Shown here in pieces: positions 1 through 8,429 of a stretch of DNA of 48,145 nucleotides. The position numbers and the translations under genes are program-made. Below the pieces are notes generated by a model. It saw nothing but the letters and a program-made list of their open reading frames with translations. It was not told where the DNA came from and made no database searches. Source of the DNA: Anaerolineae bacterium (GTDB taxonomy: Bacteria; Chloroflexota; Anaerolineae; UBA4142; SHND01); contig JADZCJ010000101.1 of NCBI GenBank assembly GCA_020851635.1, forward strand, positions 1 through 48,145, in the 5' to 3' direction. Each line of letters opens with the position of its first letter. Position 1 is the first letter of the stretch.

Positions 1-133
1 AACACCAAGCCTAACTTTTCGGATGTAGCAATGGAATTGGCGTGTAGTTTGCATAATCTGCGCGTGCGTCAGCGCAAGCGACGACTCCGAAAATTGTAAC
101 GCCAAAAGTTATTTCCGATAAAGTCTATTACCT

Positions 134-1255
134 TTGCCGAATCTGCCTATTACCCTGCCGTATGATTGGGTTAGTGCTGTACCCGGGCTTGGTTTCATGC
201 GCACGCCTGGCAGATTCATGCTCCTCGGATATACTGCTTTGGGAGTCGGTGCCGCGATCGGTCTGGTCTGGTTGACCACCCGCGTCCCGAAATTTCGTTA
301 CGTGATCCCAATTGTTGCAATAGTTTTGGTGCTGGTGGAGGCTTGGCCCAAACCGTGGCCGATAGAAAAGCTTCTTCCTGTTCCGAATTTCTACAAACAA
401 ATTCGTGCGGATACAGACGTGTATGGTGTCTTTGACCTCCCTTTGGCAGCCGCACCATCGCGAGGCTTTATTGATCATTCTTCCTTTTACCAAATCTATC
501 AAATGACGCACCAAAAAGGAATTGCGTCCGGATATCTTTCTCGGACTTTTTCCGTCCATCCTGTTTTTTCCTGTTGGATCCCAGCTAGAGAACCAAAGCA
601 GGTAGATGTTCTTGTAAACAATTCCGCAACCGACTGTTTCAATACAGCCGAATATGACCTCGCACGCGCGGGGTATCGGTATGTTGTGTTACATAAACGA
701 TTTGGTTTGCGGCAGAGTGCCAAGAAGGCTCATAAACAAGCCAATAACATGATTGAGTATGCATATGCAAAAGAATTTATTAGCCGCGTTTTTGGTGAAC
801 GCGCGCCGATTGTGAATGACGCGTTGACAGAGGTCTATGCAATTAGACCGATAGCGAACTATACAGAGATGCCTTTGTCTTTGCAATTGGGAGAAAACTG
901 GTATTGGCGGGAATATGGATTTCGTTGGGCGCACTCGACGGCGACCCTTCGAATCAGCTCTCCTACGCGGCAGCCTGCGGTTTTGGAAATCAAACCGAAT
1001 TTGATGTACGATCCAAAGAGTAAAAATGGGATGAGCGATCAAGGCATACTGAGGGTCGAGAGTAATGACCAAACTTTAGTTATCCCCATTCAGTCGCGAG
1101 AACTCGTCAAAATTCCCTTGAATTTGGAACCGGGGTTTCAAGAGGTCAAGCTGACTCTTGAAGCTGGGAATTTCCGTCCTGCCGACTATGGCTCTAACGA
1201 CACACGGATTCTTTCATTCTCGACTCGTTGGGTGCATCTCAAGACCTTGAAATGA
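134..1255 (+). CDS. C-terminal part of a polytopic membrane protein (GT-C / GT39-like), 5' end broken
   Basis: The product is a 373-residue remnant. It opens with a proline-rich loop followed by VPGLGFMRTPGRF, a pattern typical of the last periplasmic loop of large GT-C or YfhO-like membrane proteins. Two hydrophobic segments follow (about residues 28-46 and 53-70), then a long soluble, beta-rich tail. Family members usually have 8-12 further membrane segments upstream, which are missing. The only possible start is a TTG at 134, and the frame is closed by a TAA at 119-121. A neighbouring frame reads TPKIVTPKVISDKVYY just upstream (84-128), which would continue naturally into this protein, so a single-base frameshift near 128-131 is likely. 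It ends 122 bases before a convergent gene. Family recognition is by pattern only. Confidence 0.55.
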   Translation: MPNLPITLPYDWVSAVPGLGFMRTPGRFMLLGYTALGVGAAIGLVWLTTRVPKFRYVIPIVAIVLVLVEAWPKPWPIEKLLPVPNFYKQIRADTDVYGVFDLPLAAAPSRGFIDHSSFYQIYQMTHQKGIASGYLSRTFSVHPVFSCWIPAREPKQVDVLVNNSATDCFNTAEYDLARAGYRYVVLHKRFGLRQSAKKAHKQANNMIEYAYAKEFISRVFGERAPIVNDALTEVYAIRPIANYTEMPLSLQLGENWYWREYGFRWAHSTATLRISSPTRQPAVLEIKPNLMYDPKSKNGMSDQGILRVESNDQTLVIPIQSRELVKIPLNLEPGFQEVKLTLEAGNFRPADYGSNDTRILSFSTRWVHLKTLK

Positions 1256-1308
1256 GACTTGTCCTTGGTCATTACGAGGACTCGACCCTTGCGGGGGTTC
1301 TTGAGCAA

Positions 1309-1340
1309 AGAGCCAATGGCATTCCAGTGGCATTGGCTCT
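1309..1340. terminator. Terminator-like hairpin between convergent genes
   Basis: Arms AGAGCCAATG (1309-1318) and CATTGGCTCT (1331-1340) pair perfectly around a 12-base loop. It sits between the end of the plus-strand membrane protein and the end of the minus-strand beta-helix protein, where a two-way terminator is expected. There is no clear T-run on either side. Confidence 0.45.
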
Positions 1341-1376
1341 CGAGTCGGTCTATTTCGGTTGTGTCAACTTTTTCCT

Positions 1377-3977
1377 TCAGCGTTGAGCAAAAGAACAGTC
1401 GTCTACAAGAATGGTTGCGTTCAGACTCGTTGCCGCGAGCACAAACTTGGCTGAGGCGGTTCCCGGCGGGGCTACTATATCCTGTGCCGCTTGAGCCCAT
1501 TTCTTTTGTTTGCCGGTAAAGGTCGGTCCGATGTCGTCCGTCCGGATTTTCTTTTTGAGCGAATCCAACCAAATGACCTGGACCTTGAAGGTAAACGTGT
1601 CGAGCGTCTTTGGTATTTTCACCCAGCACGAAGCGCCATAGGTCAGCCCTGCGGAAAGGTTGGGAATTTTTTGGGCGCCCTTGGCATTCTTGTCATCGGT
1701 TGCGCTCAGGTTTCCTGCATACTGGCCCCCACGATGCGGTTTGTTTGTTCGCTTGAACTTGGCATTCTTGCCCCAATTGTCAGGGATGCCATTACTATTG
1801 GCGTCAAGTTCGAAACCGGGGTTCGACAGCAGATCCGACGATAGCGTCGTGAAACTCCACCACGTTCCGGCAAAGAGCGGTCCAACGGCATCCGCCGGCG
1901 TCGTGCCTGCGGCATTTCGCGCCCGGACTTGCCAATAATAGGTTGTGTTTACCGCGAGTCCTCCAAGAATCGCTGTGGTGTTGTTTCCGGCATCCGTCCA
2001 CGCGGCATCACATACACTGTTGTTGGTCGTGTCATAGCAGTATTCATAACTTGCGGCGTGTAGACTGGTCCCCCAACTGAGCGTTGGGTTGGTGGGGAGT
2101 TGCGTTGCCCCGGTCGGGGGGCTATTCTTTTCAAAATCACAAGGCAGAAGCGCCACAGGTCCCCCGCCGGGCAGGGCTGATTGATTCAGGAACGGATTGT
2201 AAAGCAGTATGCCACGATTGGGCGCGTCATTTCCATCATAGATATGTCCCGAGATTGTGTTACCCGATGTTGTGCCCCAATAGTTTCGTGTGCCGCACAC
2301 ATTATCGGCGGAGATGACTTCTGCATCGTAGGGTTGGTTGCCATAGAGATTGTTGTACTGGACATGCGGTTGTCCGTGAATTGAGATTCCGCCCGCAGTG
2401 CCCCCCGTCGAGACATTTTCAATCACACTGTTGTTATTGACGCTCTGATTACCTGACACATAGAGACCGGACCCCGAGCCAAAAGCGGTGATGCTGTTGT
2501 ATTGAATTGTGTTGTTGATCACGTTGCTGCCATTGGCGTAGATGCCCCCGCCCTCTGCCTGGACGGTATTGCTCATGACTGAATTACCGTTTATCGTAGT
2601 GTTGTTGATTGCATAGATCCCACCGCCCGAGTCGGCAGAGTTCGACTTTACCGTGTTGCTGGTAAGGTTGGCGTTATCCCCAAATAGACCTCCACCGTAA
2701 TTTCCGACTTGATTGCCAGTAATATTGTTTAGAGTCGCCGAGCCCTCGTCCATATAAATGGTGCCGTTCTGCGTAGTGGTGTTTGTCATCACAGTATTGG
2801 AGGTGATAGTGGCTTGATAGCCGTAGATCGCACCGCCGTCCGGAGCGCTGTTGTTTGTGATTGTGTTTGACGTCACTGTGGCGTATTGCGCATAGATTCC
2901 ACCGCCATAATATAGATTGGCTGCGTTGCCGCTGACGTTATTACCGGACACGATTCCACCATCGGCATAGATCCCGCCTCCCTGGCTGATGGCAGAATTG
3001 CCACTGACTGTATTGCCTATCACAGTTGCCAAGCCGGTGACATAAATGCCGCCACCCCAAGATGCCACGTTCCCGGTTACAATATTATCTGCGACAGTGC
3101 CCGCAGAGGCGTAGATGCCTCCGCCATTGTCGCCAGCGTTATTGCCGCTGACCGTGTTATGGCTTACAGCGCTACCGAGAGCATAGATGCCCGCACCCTC
3201 AGAATTGATAAAGTTGCTATTTCCGATAACGTTGTTGCCTGTCACTGTGCTTGATTTAGCATAAATCCCCCCGCCATCACCAACGTAAGGTTTATTTCCT
3301 TGGACAGTGTTGCTGATAACCTTACCCGCATACACATAGATACCACCACCATCCCAAACCGTGCCTTCGCCATCGCTGATGTTTCCACTAATGCTGTTTG
3401 ACTTGATCGAGATCGGTTGACTCGTAGACCTGCCCAAAGCGTTAATTCCGTTAGAACCATTATTGCGGACCGTGTTACCGGCAAGAAATGGCGAAGCTAC
3501 GTTGGTCTCGATTGCTCCATTGACGTTTAACCCGCCCCATTCAACCACGCAATTTTGAATGGCGCTGCCACTGAGGTAATTGCCATTGGCGTCCAAGACC
3601 GCATCAACACTGGAGGAAGCAAAATAGATTTGTCCCCAATTGTTTCGACCCGGAATGGCCTTGCTCGAAGTAAAGGTACAGTTTTGCGCAACGAGTGTGC
3701 CTTCCACAGTCAACGATGTGCCTGCGTTGAACTTGACCGTGACACCGGATTGGATGGTGAGGGATTGTCCGCTCAACACTTTGACGGTGCAGGTGACGAT
3801 ATAGGGACTCGCCGCCAACGTCCAGACGCCATTGACCGAACCACAGACATTTGTATCAGCATGGACGGGCTGAGCGGGGAAAAGCAATAATAGCGCCAGG
3901 ACGATGACAGCTTGCCCAAGACCTACCGCCAAGCCGGTGGTCAGGCGAGTTTTTTGACCGCTCCGACGGTTCGTCAT
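1377..3977 (-). CDS. Secreted right-handed beta-helix repeat protein with C-terminal carbohydrate-binding-like domain
   Basis: The product is 866 residues. A signal peptide (residues 1-40: basic start, long Leu/Ala core, VHA before DTNVCG) indicates export. Residues about 60-130 form a beta-rich cap. Residues about 130-560 hold some twenty degenerate repeats of 20-28 residues built on GGGIYA and NTVSGN patterns, typical of NosD/pectate-lyase-type parallel beta-helices (polymorphic outer-membrane-type repeats). A fibronectin-III-like segment follows (about 600-690), then a jelly-roll-like domain beginning near LLSNPGFELDANSNGIPDNW that resembles carbohydrate-binding modules. Start choice is firm: AAGGAGG lies 8 bases before the ATG. 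It is probably a surface or extracellular glycan-binding or glycan-cleaving protein. No catalytic residues could be assigned. Confidence 0.8.
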   Translation of the reverse strand: MTNRRSGQKTRLTTGLAVGLGQAVIVLALLLLFPAQPVHADTNVCGSVNGVWTLAASPYIVTCTVKVLSGQSLTIQSGVTVKFNAGTSLTVEGTLVAQNCTFTSSKAIPGRNNWGQIYFASSSVDAVLDANGNYLSGSAIQNCVVEWGGLNVNGAIETNVASPFLAGNTVRNNGSNGINALGRSTSQPISIKSNSISGNISDGEGTVWDGGGIYVYAGKVISNTVQGNKPYVGDGGGIYAKSSTVTGNNVIGNSNFINSEGAGIYALGSAVSHNTVSGNNAGDNGGGIYASAGTVADNIVTGNVASWGGGIYVTGLATVIGNTVSGNSAISQGGGIYADGGIVSGNNVSGNAANLYYGGGIYAQYATVTSNTITNNSAPDGGAIYGYQATITSNTVMTNTTTQNGTIYMDEGSATLNNITGNQVGNYGGGLFGDNANLTSNTVKSNSADSGGGIYAINNTTINGNSVMSNTVQAEGGGIYANGSNVINNTIQYNSITAFGSGSGLYVSGNQSVNNNSVIENVSTGGTAGGISIHGQPHVQYNNLYGNQPYDAEVISADNVCGTRNYWGTTSGNTISGHIYDGNDAPNRGILLYNPFLNQSALPGGGPVALLPCDFEKNSPPTGATQLPTNPTLSWGTSLHAASYEYCYDTTNNSVCDAAWTDAGNNTTAILGGLAVNTTYYWQVRARNAAGTTPADAVGPLFAGTWWSFTTLSSDLLSNPGFELDANSNGIPDNWGKNAKFKRTNKPHRGGQYAGNLSATDDKNAKGAQKIPNLSAGLTYGASCWVKIPKTLDTFTFKVQVIWLDSLKKKIRTDDIGPTFTGKQKKWAQAAQDIVAPPGTASAKFVLAATSLNATILVDDCSFAQR

Positions 3978-4500
3978 TGGATTTTCCTCCTTGCGAATCC
4001 TCTGGCGCTAACGGACGTAAAAGAAAACTTGACCCTTTTGCCAAGGCACAATTTGGGGGTGGTTTGGCGAAAATTGTGTAAATTCGGGCGGGACAACCCC
4101 GCCCCTACAAATTCACACAATTTCCGGGATACCGCCCAATTTGGGTCAGAATTGCGATATTTGTGTGGAACGAGTCAGACGGCCTACGATAAGGGGAAGA
4201 TCAGCCGATATAGAGTCAGGAAATAGATCTTGGTGGGACAGGCAACTAAATTACAGCCCGGAAAATAGTACGCGGTAAAGGTAATGTCACCCAATATCCT
4301 TTGTCTCTTTGGGTCACCTCACATCACATTTTACCACTATTTTGTGCCGCGGAGCGGTAACAGCGTTGTGACAAAACAGGTCCGGTTTGCGGTCTGTTGT
4401 GCGGCGTTTGCGGGCAAGCCGGCTGACCGGTATGCACAACCGCGCGCAGAACGCCAAAAATCGAGTATCATTCACCAAATAAAAATTCTACAGGAGTCTC
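3978..4500. other. Gene-free stretch (523 bases) with palindromic element
   Basis: No coding frame with a credible start was seen between the divergent beta-helix gene and the isomerase gene. The left part holds the large imperfect palindrome described separately (4031-4147). The remainder should carry the two divergent promoters, but no convincing -35/-10 pair was identified. Confidence 0.5.
4031..4147. repeat. Large imperfect palindromic intergenic element
   Basis: Nested inverted repeats share one centre. The core is GGGCGGGACAACCCCGCCC (4087-4105). Around it are near-identical arms AAATTGTGTAAATT (4071-4084) and AATTCACACAATTT (4110-4123). Further out are partly matching arms ending in GACCC (4031-4035) and GGGTC (4143-4147). 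The whole could fold into one long hairpin. It does not encode a protein and resembles dispersed intergenic palindromes. Confidence 0.6.
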
Positions 4501-4872
4501 ATGGCAAATCCAGAACCGGAACATGTACAGGTGCAGCATATTTTGATTGGCTTTCAGGGGAGCGTGCCCGGCAAGCCGATTACGCGGAGCAAGGACGAAG
4601 CGAAAACGCTGGCGTATGAGATTTTGGCGCAAGCACAGGGCGGCGCGGACTTTGATGCGCTGGTCAAGAAATATACCGATGATTCGCACCCGGGGATTTA
4701 TGGGATGTCGAATCGCGGGGTCAAGCCCGCGCAGGGAGAATACTCGCGCGATGGGATGGTGGCGGCGTTTGGCAATGCGGGGTTTCCGCTGGACATGGGC
4801 GGGGTCGGAGTGGCGGATTATGACCCGCGCAGCAGCCCATATGGGTGGCATATCGTCAAGCGGTTAAAATGA
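4501..4872 (+). CDS. Small parvulin-type peptidyl-prolyl cis-trans isomerase
   Basis: The product is 123 residues, about one PpiC-type rotamase domain with nothing else. Family landmarks are VQHILIGF (about 10-17), DFDALVKKYTDD (about 50-61), a central MSNRGVKPAQGEYSRDGM loop and the closing strand SPYGWHIVKRL. It lacks a signal peptide or membrane anchor, so it is probably cytoplasmic, unlike SurA or PrsA. AGGAG at 4490-4494 supports the ATG. A strong intrinsic terminator follows directly, so it is monocistronic. The region that normally reads GGdLG is altered to MSNRG, so activity may be reduced. Confidence 0.82.
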   Translation: MANPEPEHVQVQHILIGFQGSVPGKPITRSKDEAKTLAYEILAQAQGGADFDALVKKYTDDSHPGIYGMSNRGVKPAQGEYSRDGMVAAFGNAGFPLDMGGVGVADYDPRSSPYGWHIVKRLK

Positions 4873-4874
4873 AT

Positions 4875-4915
4875 GTGGGGGGCGTTTCATGAAACGCCCC
4901 CCACTTTTATTTTTG
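4875..4915 (+). terminator. Intrinsic terminator of the isomerase gene
   Basis: A perfect 15-bp inverted repeat with no extra loop bases (GTGGGGGGCGTTTCA at 4875-4889 and its complement at 4890-4904) is followed by TTTTATTTTT. It begins 3 bases after the stop codon. Confidence 0.93.
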
Positions 4916-4943
4916 GCAGATGCGGAGGGGATAGGGGTGTGGG

Positions 4944-5345
4944 TCACCAAAAGGCGGAGGGGTCGCGGGTGCGTTTGGGTTCGTCGCCCGCGAGTTGAAT
5001 TTCAATGGGGGTGAGTTGACCGCAGGCGGTCTCTTGGCGTTCGTACATGCCGGCGGTCATTTCGGCAGAGGTGCGATGGACGGTGATGTGCTTGTTGTGA
5101 TAACAGTCCCAAATCCACACATCATACCCGTAGATGCTGCCGGTTTGAAAGCCGCGGTCAGGGTCGGGAAGACCGGCCGCGGCGATGTATTTGTTGGAGG
5201 TGCAGGCGGTGAAAAGCGCGGCTCCAAGCCCCAGAAGGCAAACGAGGATAATTGCGGTAAAGGCGATCAAGACCCATTTCCAACGGCGGGTGCGCTTTGG
5301 GCTTGACGGGTCCCAGATCCCCTCTTGAATTTTTTCGTCATTCAT
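4944..5345 (-). CDS. Small single-pass membrane protein of unknown function
   Basis: The product is 133 residues. A charged cytoplasmic head (MNDEKIQEGIWDPSSPKRTRRWKW) precedes one membrane helix (about 24-47, rich in Leu/Ile/Val). A soluble outer part of about 85 residues follows with cysteines in CTSN, WDCYHN and TACGQ, which may form a disulfide. The start was set at the ATG at 5345, with GGTGA 4 bases before it. Longer upstream frames overlap the oxidoreductase gene and are not needed. It is the last gene of the amino-sugar run but is separated from it by a hairpin, so a link to that pathway is not shown. No family was recognised. Confidence 0.65.
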   Translation of the reverse strand: MNDEKIQEGIWDPSSPKRTRRWKWVLIAFTAIILVCLLGLGAALFTACTSNKYIAAAGLPDPDRGFQTGSIYGYDVWIWDCYHNKHITVHRTSAEMTAGMYERQETACGQLTPIEIQLAGDEPKRTRDPSAFW

Positions 5346-5397
5346 TTGATCACCGCGAACCGGCGTGAATTTGTGCGAAACGAACCTCACCCCCGAA

Positions 5398-5418
5398 CCC
5401 TCTCTCACGGAGAGAGGG
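5398..5418 (-). terminator. Hairpin after the oxidoreductase gene
   Basis: CCCTCTCTC (5398-5406) and GAGAGAGGG (5410-5418) pair perfectly around a 3-base loop, 19 bases past the oxidoreductase stop. No T-run follows, so it may be a partial terminator or an mRNA-stabilising end. Confidence 0.5.
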
Positions 5419-5437
5419 TAAAAGTATGTGGCATGGA

Positions 5438-6484
5438 TCAGAATGCGATGCTGACCGGTCCGCGCATTTGGAGCGAATCGAGCACGGCCGCCTGGGCGAG
5501 CGCGGTGGCGAGCACGCGGCGGGGCGAGGTGTCGGGTTCGGCGCCGTCGCGGATGCATTTTACAAAATATTGGAGCGCGGTGACAAATGCGCCCGTGACC
5601 CTGCCGTCCACAATGTCGGCGGTGTGGGCGCCGGTGAATTCGACCTTTTGTCCGCCCCGCTCGTTGAACAATTCGGCGGTGCGGGTGCGATTGTTGTAGG
5701 TGAGCGCGCCTTGAGCGCCGATGATTTGCATCGAGCCGTCGGCGAGACGCGGGTAGGTGTTGGGGTGAATCCACGACGAGTGGAAATTGGCGATGATATT
5801 TGCGCCAGAATCGGCGCTGTCGAACTGAATGAGCGCGTTCAAGCCGTCGTGAACGGGGACGCCCAGCGCGTCGAGCGTGCCGCGCGTTTCCTGCGCCATG
5901 ACGCTGACAGGGTCGCGCTTGAGAAACCAGTGGACCAGGTCGAGGTCGTGGCTGGTCATGAAATAGATCGGGGAGGTGCCCTGCGACCAACTGCGAATCA
6001 TGCCCGTCGGCACCGAGATGTTGTCGTGCTTGATGGAGAGAACCATGCGCGGCGCGCCGATTTCGCCGCGCGCGATCGCGTCGTGGAGCCAGATGTGATC
6101 GCTCACAAAGCGCTGGCTATAGTTGACCATGACGACGCGGCCGGATTTGGCGACGGCATCCGCAATGGCGCGCGAGTCGGCGGCGTTGGTCGCGAGCGGC
6201 TTTTCCTGGAGGACGTGGAGCTTGGCGGCGAGTGCGGCGAGGACGGGTTCGCGATGCAGGTGGTCGGGTGTCGCCACAGAGACCGCATCAAGCCCCACCT
6301 CGTCGAACATGGCGCGGTAATCGGCGAATGCTTGCGCGCCGAATTGGTCCGCGACCTGATTGGCGCGTGCGGCGTTCAGGTCGCAGACGGCGACGAGTTC
6401 GGCGTCTGCCATTTCGTGCCAGACACGCGCGTGGCGCGTGCCGAGGAGTCCGGCGCCGATGACGGCGGTTTTAAGTAAAGACAT
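5438..6484 (-). CDS. Gfo/Idh/MocA-family NAD(P)-dependent oxidoreductase
   Basis: The product is 348 residues, normal for the family. It has the Rossmann dinucleotide loop GAGLLG (10-15), the family EKP signature (94-96) and the catalytic-region motif SHDLD (178-182), with a C-terminal alpha/beta substrate domain. Family members oxidise or reduce sugars, inositols or their derivatives, and a few are NAD-dependent glycosidases (GH109). It lies 12 bases after the second permease of the amino-sugar transporter, so it probably acts on an imported sugar or a derivative. The substrate cannot be read from the sequence. No clear ribosome site precedes the ATG, which suggests coupling to the permease. 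Confidence 0.85.
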   Translation of the reverse strand: MSLLKTAVIGAGLLGTRHARVWHEMADAELVAVCDLNAARANQVADQFGAQAFADYRAMFDEVGLDAVSVATPDHLHREPVLAALAAKLHVLQEKPLATNAADSRAIADAVAKSGRVVMVNYSQRFVSDHIWLHDAIARGEIGAPRMVLSIKHDNISVPTGMIRSWSQGTSPIYFMTSHDLDLVHWFLKRDPVSVMAQETRGTLDALGVPVHDGLNALIQFDSADSGANIIANFHSSWIHPNTYPRLADGSMQIIGAQGALTYNNRTRTAELFNERGGQKVEFTGAHTADIVDGRVTGAFVTALQYFVKCIRDGAEPDTSPRRVLATALAQAAVLDSLQMRGPVSIAF

Positions 6485-6496
6485 AGAGATTGGAGA

Positions 6497-7387
6497 CTAG
6501 CCCTTGAGCGCGCCCATGCGGACGCCTTCGAGAAAGTATTTTTGGAACAGCAGGAAAAAGACAATCATGGGGAGGGCGGCGAGGGCGGCGCCCGAAAAGA
6601 TGATGCCCCAATCGGTCATGAATTCGCCCTGCAAGTTTGCGACGCCGACGGTGAGGGTATAGTTTTGCGGTTTGTTGAGCGCAATGACGGGCCACAAAAA
6701 ATCGTTCCAACTGCGGACAAAGGTAAAGATGGCGAGCGCGGCGATGGCGGGCATGGAGAGGGGAAAAATGACGTGCCGAAAGACGCCGATTTCACTCGCG
6801 CCGTCAATTCGCGCCGCGTCAATGAGTTCGGAGGGAAGCGTTTGGATATACTGGCGCATGAGAAAGATGCCAAAGACCCACGCGGTGCCGGGGAGGATGA
6901 GCGCCCAGAGCGAATCAATCAGCCCGAGCGAACGATTGATGAGATAGAGGGGGATAAACGTGACGTGAATCGGAATCATCAAGGTCGAGAGGATGAGGAT
7001 GAAAAAAAGATTGCGACCGGGAAAGCGCTTTTTGGCAAAGGCATAGCCCGCCAGCGTGTCAAAGACGACGTGAAACGCGGTGATGGCGAACGCGACGACG
7101 AGACTGTTGATCATCCAATTGATGTAAAACTTGTTGTTGGCGAGGAGGCGCTCGAAATTGTCGAGACGGAACGCGGGAATCAGAATGGGCGAGAGCGGCG
7201 GGGTCGCCAGGATGGGTGTAAAGGCGTTGGCAAAGAGCCAATACATGGGAAAGAGGGCGATGATGGTGGTGATGATCAAGACCACCCAGGCGAAAATCGC
7301 CCAGACGTTGATCGCAGCGCGGCGGGGCGCGGCCGCGATGACCTCTGATTTTGGGAAAACGCTTGAATCGTTTGCTTTACTTGCCAT
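6497..7387 (-). CDS. Sugar ABC transporter permease, MalG type
   Basis: The product is 296 residues with six predicted membrane helices. The EAA loop that docks the ATPase is at about 190-209 (DAARIDGASEIGVFRHVIFP). A conserved FPMYWLFANAF segment follows the first helix, as in carbohydrate uptake family 1 permeases. GGAG lies 7 bases before the ATG. It pairs with the MalF-type permease just upstream and the binding protein beyond it. No ATPase gene is in the cluster, as is common where one shared MsmK/UgpC-type ATPase serves several importers. Substrate is inferred from context as an amino sugar such as MurNAc, GlcNAc or a MurNAc-containing saccharide. Confidence 0.9.
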   Translation of the reverse strand: MASKANDSSVFPKSEVIAAAPRRAAINVWAIFAWVVLIITTIIALFPMYWLFANAFTPILATPPLSPILIPAFRLDNFERLLANNKFYINWMINSLVVAFAITAFHVVFDTLAGYAFAKKRFPGRNLFFILILSTLMIPIHVTFIPLYLINRSLGLIDSLWALILPGTAWVFGIFLMRQYIQTLPSELIDAARIDGASEIGVFRHVIFPLSMPAIAALAIFTFVRSWNDFLWPVIALNKPQNYTLTVGVANLQGEFMTDWGIIFSGAALAALPMIVFFLLFQKYFLEGVRMGALKG

Positions 7388-7400
7388 TGGCGCTCCGAAA

Positions 7401-7465
7401 GACAGTAGAGAGTAGACAGTAGTCAGTCGTCAGTAGAGAGTGGTCAGTAGAGAGTAGATAGTGTC
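7401..7465. repeat. Degenerate tandem repeat between permease genes
   Basis: The unit CAGTAGAGAGT occurs exactly at 7403-7413, 7431-7441 and 7445-7455, mixed with AGTAGACAGTAGTCAGT variants. The stretch fills most of the 95-base gap between the two permease genes. It is non-coding and low-complexity. Confidence 0.7.
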
Positions 7466-7482
7466 TAGAAAGGCGAGGGCTT

Positions 7483-8379
7483 TTAATATTCCACATCGGA
7501 ACGAAAGACGCGGAATTGAAAGATGGCAAGGACGGCGATGATGGCAAAAAGGACGAATGCCTGCGCGGAAGCGACGCCAAATTCAAATTCCTTGAACCCG
7601 TTGGCGTAAATCTGGGTGACGATGGTTTGGGTCGAATTGCCGACGCCGCTGGGCACCATAATATAGATGCGCTCGAAAACTTCGAAACTGGCGATGGTGT
7701 AAAGCACTACGAGATAGAGCGTGGTGGATTTTAGCAAAGGCACGGTGACATGCCACCAGCGTTGAATCGGATTTGCGCCGTCGAGTTCCGCCGCTTCATA
7801 GTATTCTCTGGGGATGCTGCCCATCGCCGCGCTGTAGAGGACAACGGCGGTGGCGGGCAGGGTGAGCACGGCAGAGAGGGTGATGGCGGGAAGCGCAATG
7901 TCGGGGTCGGAAAGAAAGCGAATGGGCGGCAGTCCGAGCGCGCGGGTGAGATAGGTGGCAAAGCCCCACTGCGCGTTATAGATGTATGCCCAGGTGAGAC
8001 CGATGATCAACGCGCTGGTGACGGCAGGCAGGTAATATGCCGCGCGGAAAAACGTGCGCATGCGGTTGCCGAGCGGTTGAATGAGCGAAGCGAGAATCAA
8101 GCCAAACAAGATATTCGCGGTGACGGTAAAGATGGTATAGAAAACGGTGTTGCGAATGGCGGTGACAAAGATGCCATTCAGCATGGTGAACGAGATTCGA
8201 TAATTTTCATAGAACGGCGTGACCCATGTGCCGCCGCGCACGATGGAATAATCTTGGAACGAAATAATCAGAGACCAGATGACGGGAAAAAGGGTAAAGA
8301 GCGCAAAGGTGATGAGACTGGGGAGGATAAAGAGATACGCCCAGCCGTATTTTTTGATAAAGGTTTGAACAGAGGTCAT
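7483..8379 (-). CDS. Sugar ABC transporter permease, MalF type
   Basis: The product is 298 residues with six membrane helices, beginning with the usual amphipathic N-terminus (YGWAYLFILPSLI). The EAA loop is at about 195-214 (EAAELDGANPIQRWWHVTVP). It forms the membrane channel together with the MalG-type partner downstream. It follows the binding-protein gene but is separated from it by 126 bases containing two stable hairpins, which probably reduce its expression relative to the binding protein. The substrate is inferred from the surrounding muramic-acid genes. Confidence 0.9.
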   Translation of the reverse strand: MTSVQTFIKKYGWAYLFILPSLITFALFTLFPVIWSLIISFQDYSIVRGGTWVTPFYENYRISFTMLNGIFVTAIRNTVFYTIFTVTANILFGLILASLIQPLGNRMRTFFRAAYYLPAVTSALIIGLTWAYIYNAQWGFATYLTRALGLPPIRFLSDPDIALPAITLSAVLTLPATAVVLYSAAMGSIPREYYEAAELDGANPIQRWWHVTVPLLKSTTLYLVVLYTIASFEVFERIYIMVPSGVGNSTQTIVTQIYANGFKEFEFGVASAQAFVLFAIIAVLAIFQFRVFRSDVEY

Positions 8380-8429
8380 GGTTTGCGTTTGTGTGAGGGA
8401 CGAACGCTGTATCGTTTTGGTATGGGACG

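Noticed and set aside
1-99. Short frame reading NTKPNFSDVAMELACS at the left edge
   Set aside because: Too short to judge, ends at 99 with no recognisable family; may be a piece of the broken gene but cannot be supported as a separate one.
5388-5420. Possible small RNA or promoter at the CCTCACCCCCGAACCC stretch
   Set aside because: It is a common low-complexity intergenic motif forming the hairpin already listed; no promoter or independent end was seen.
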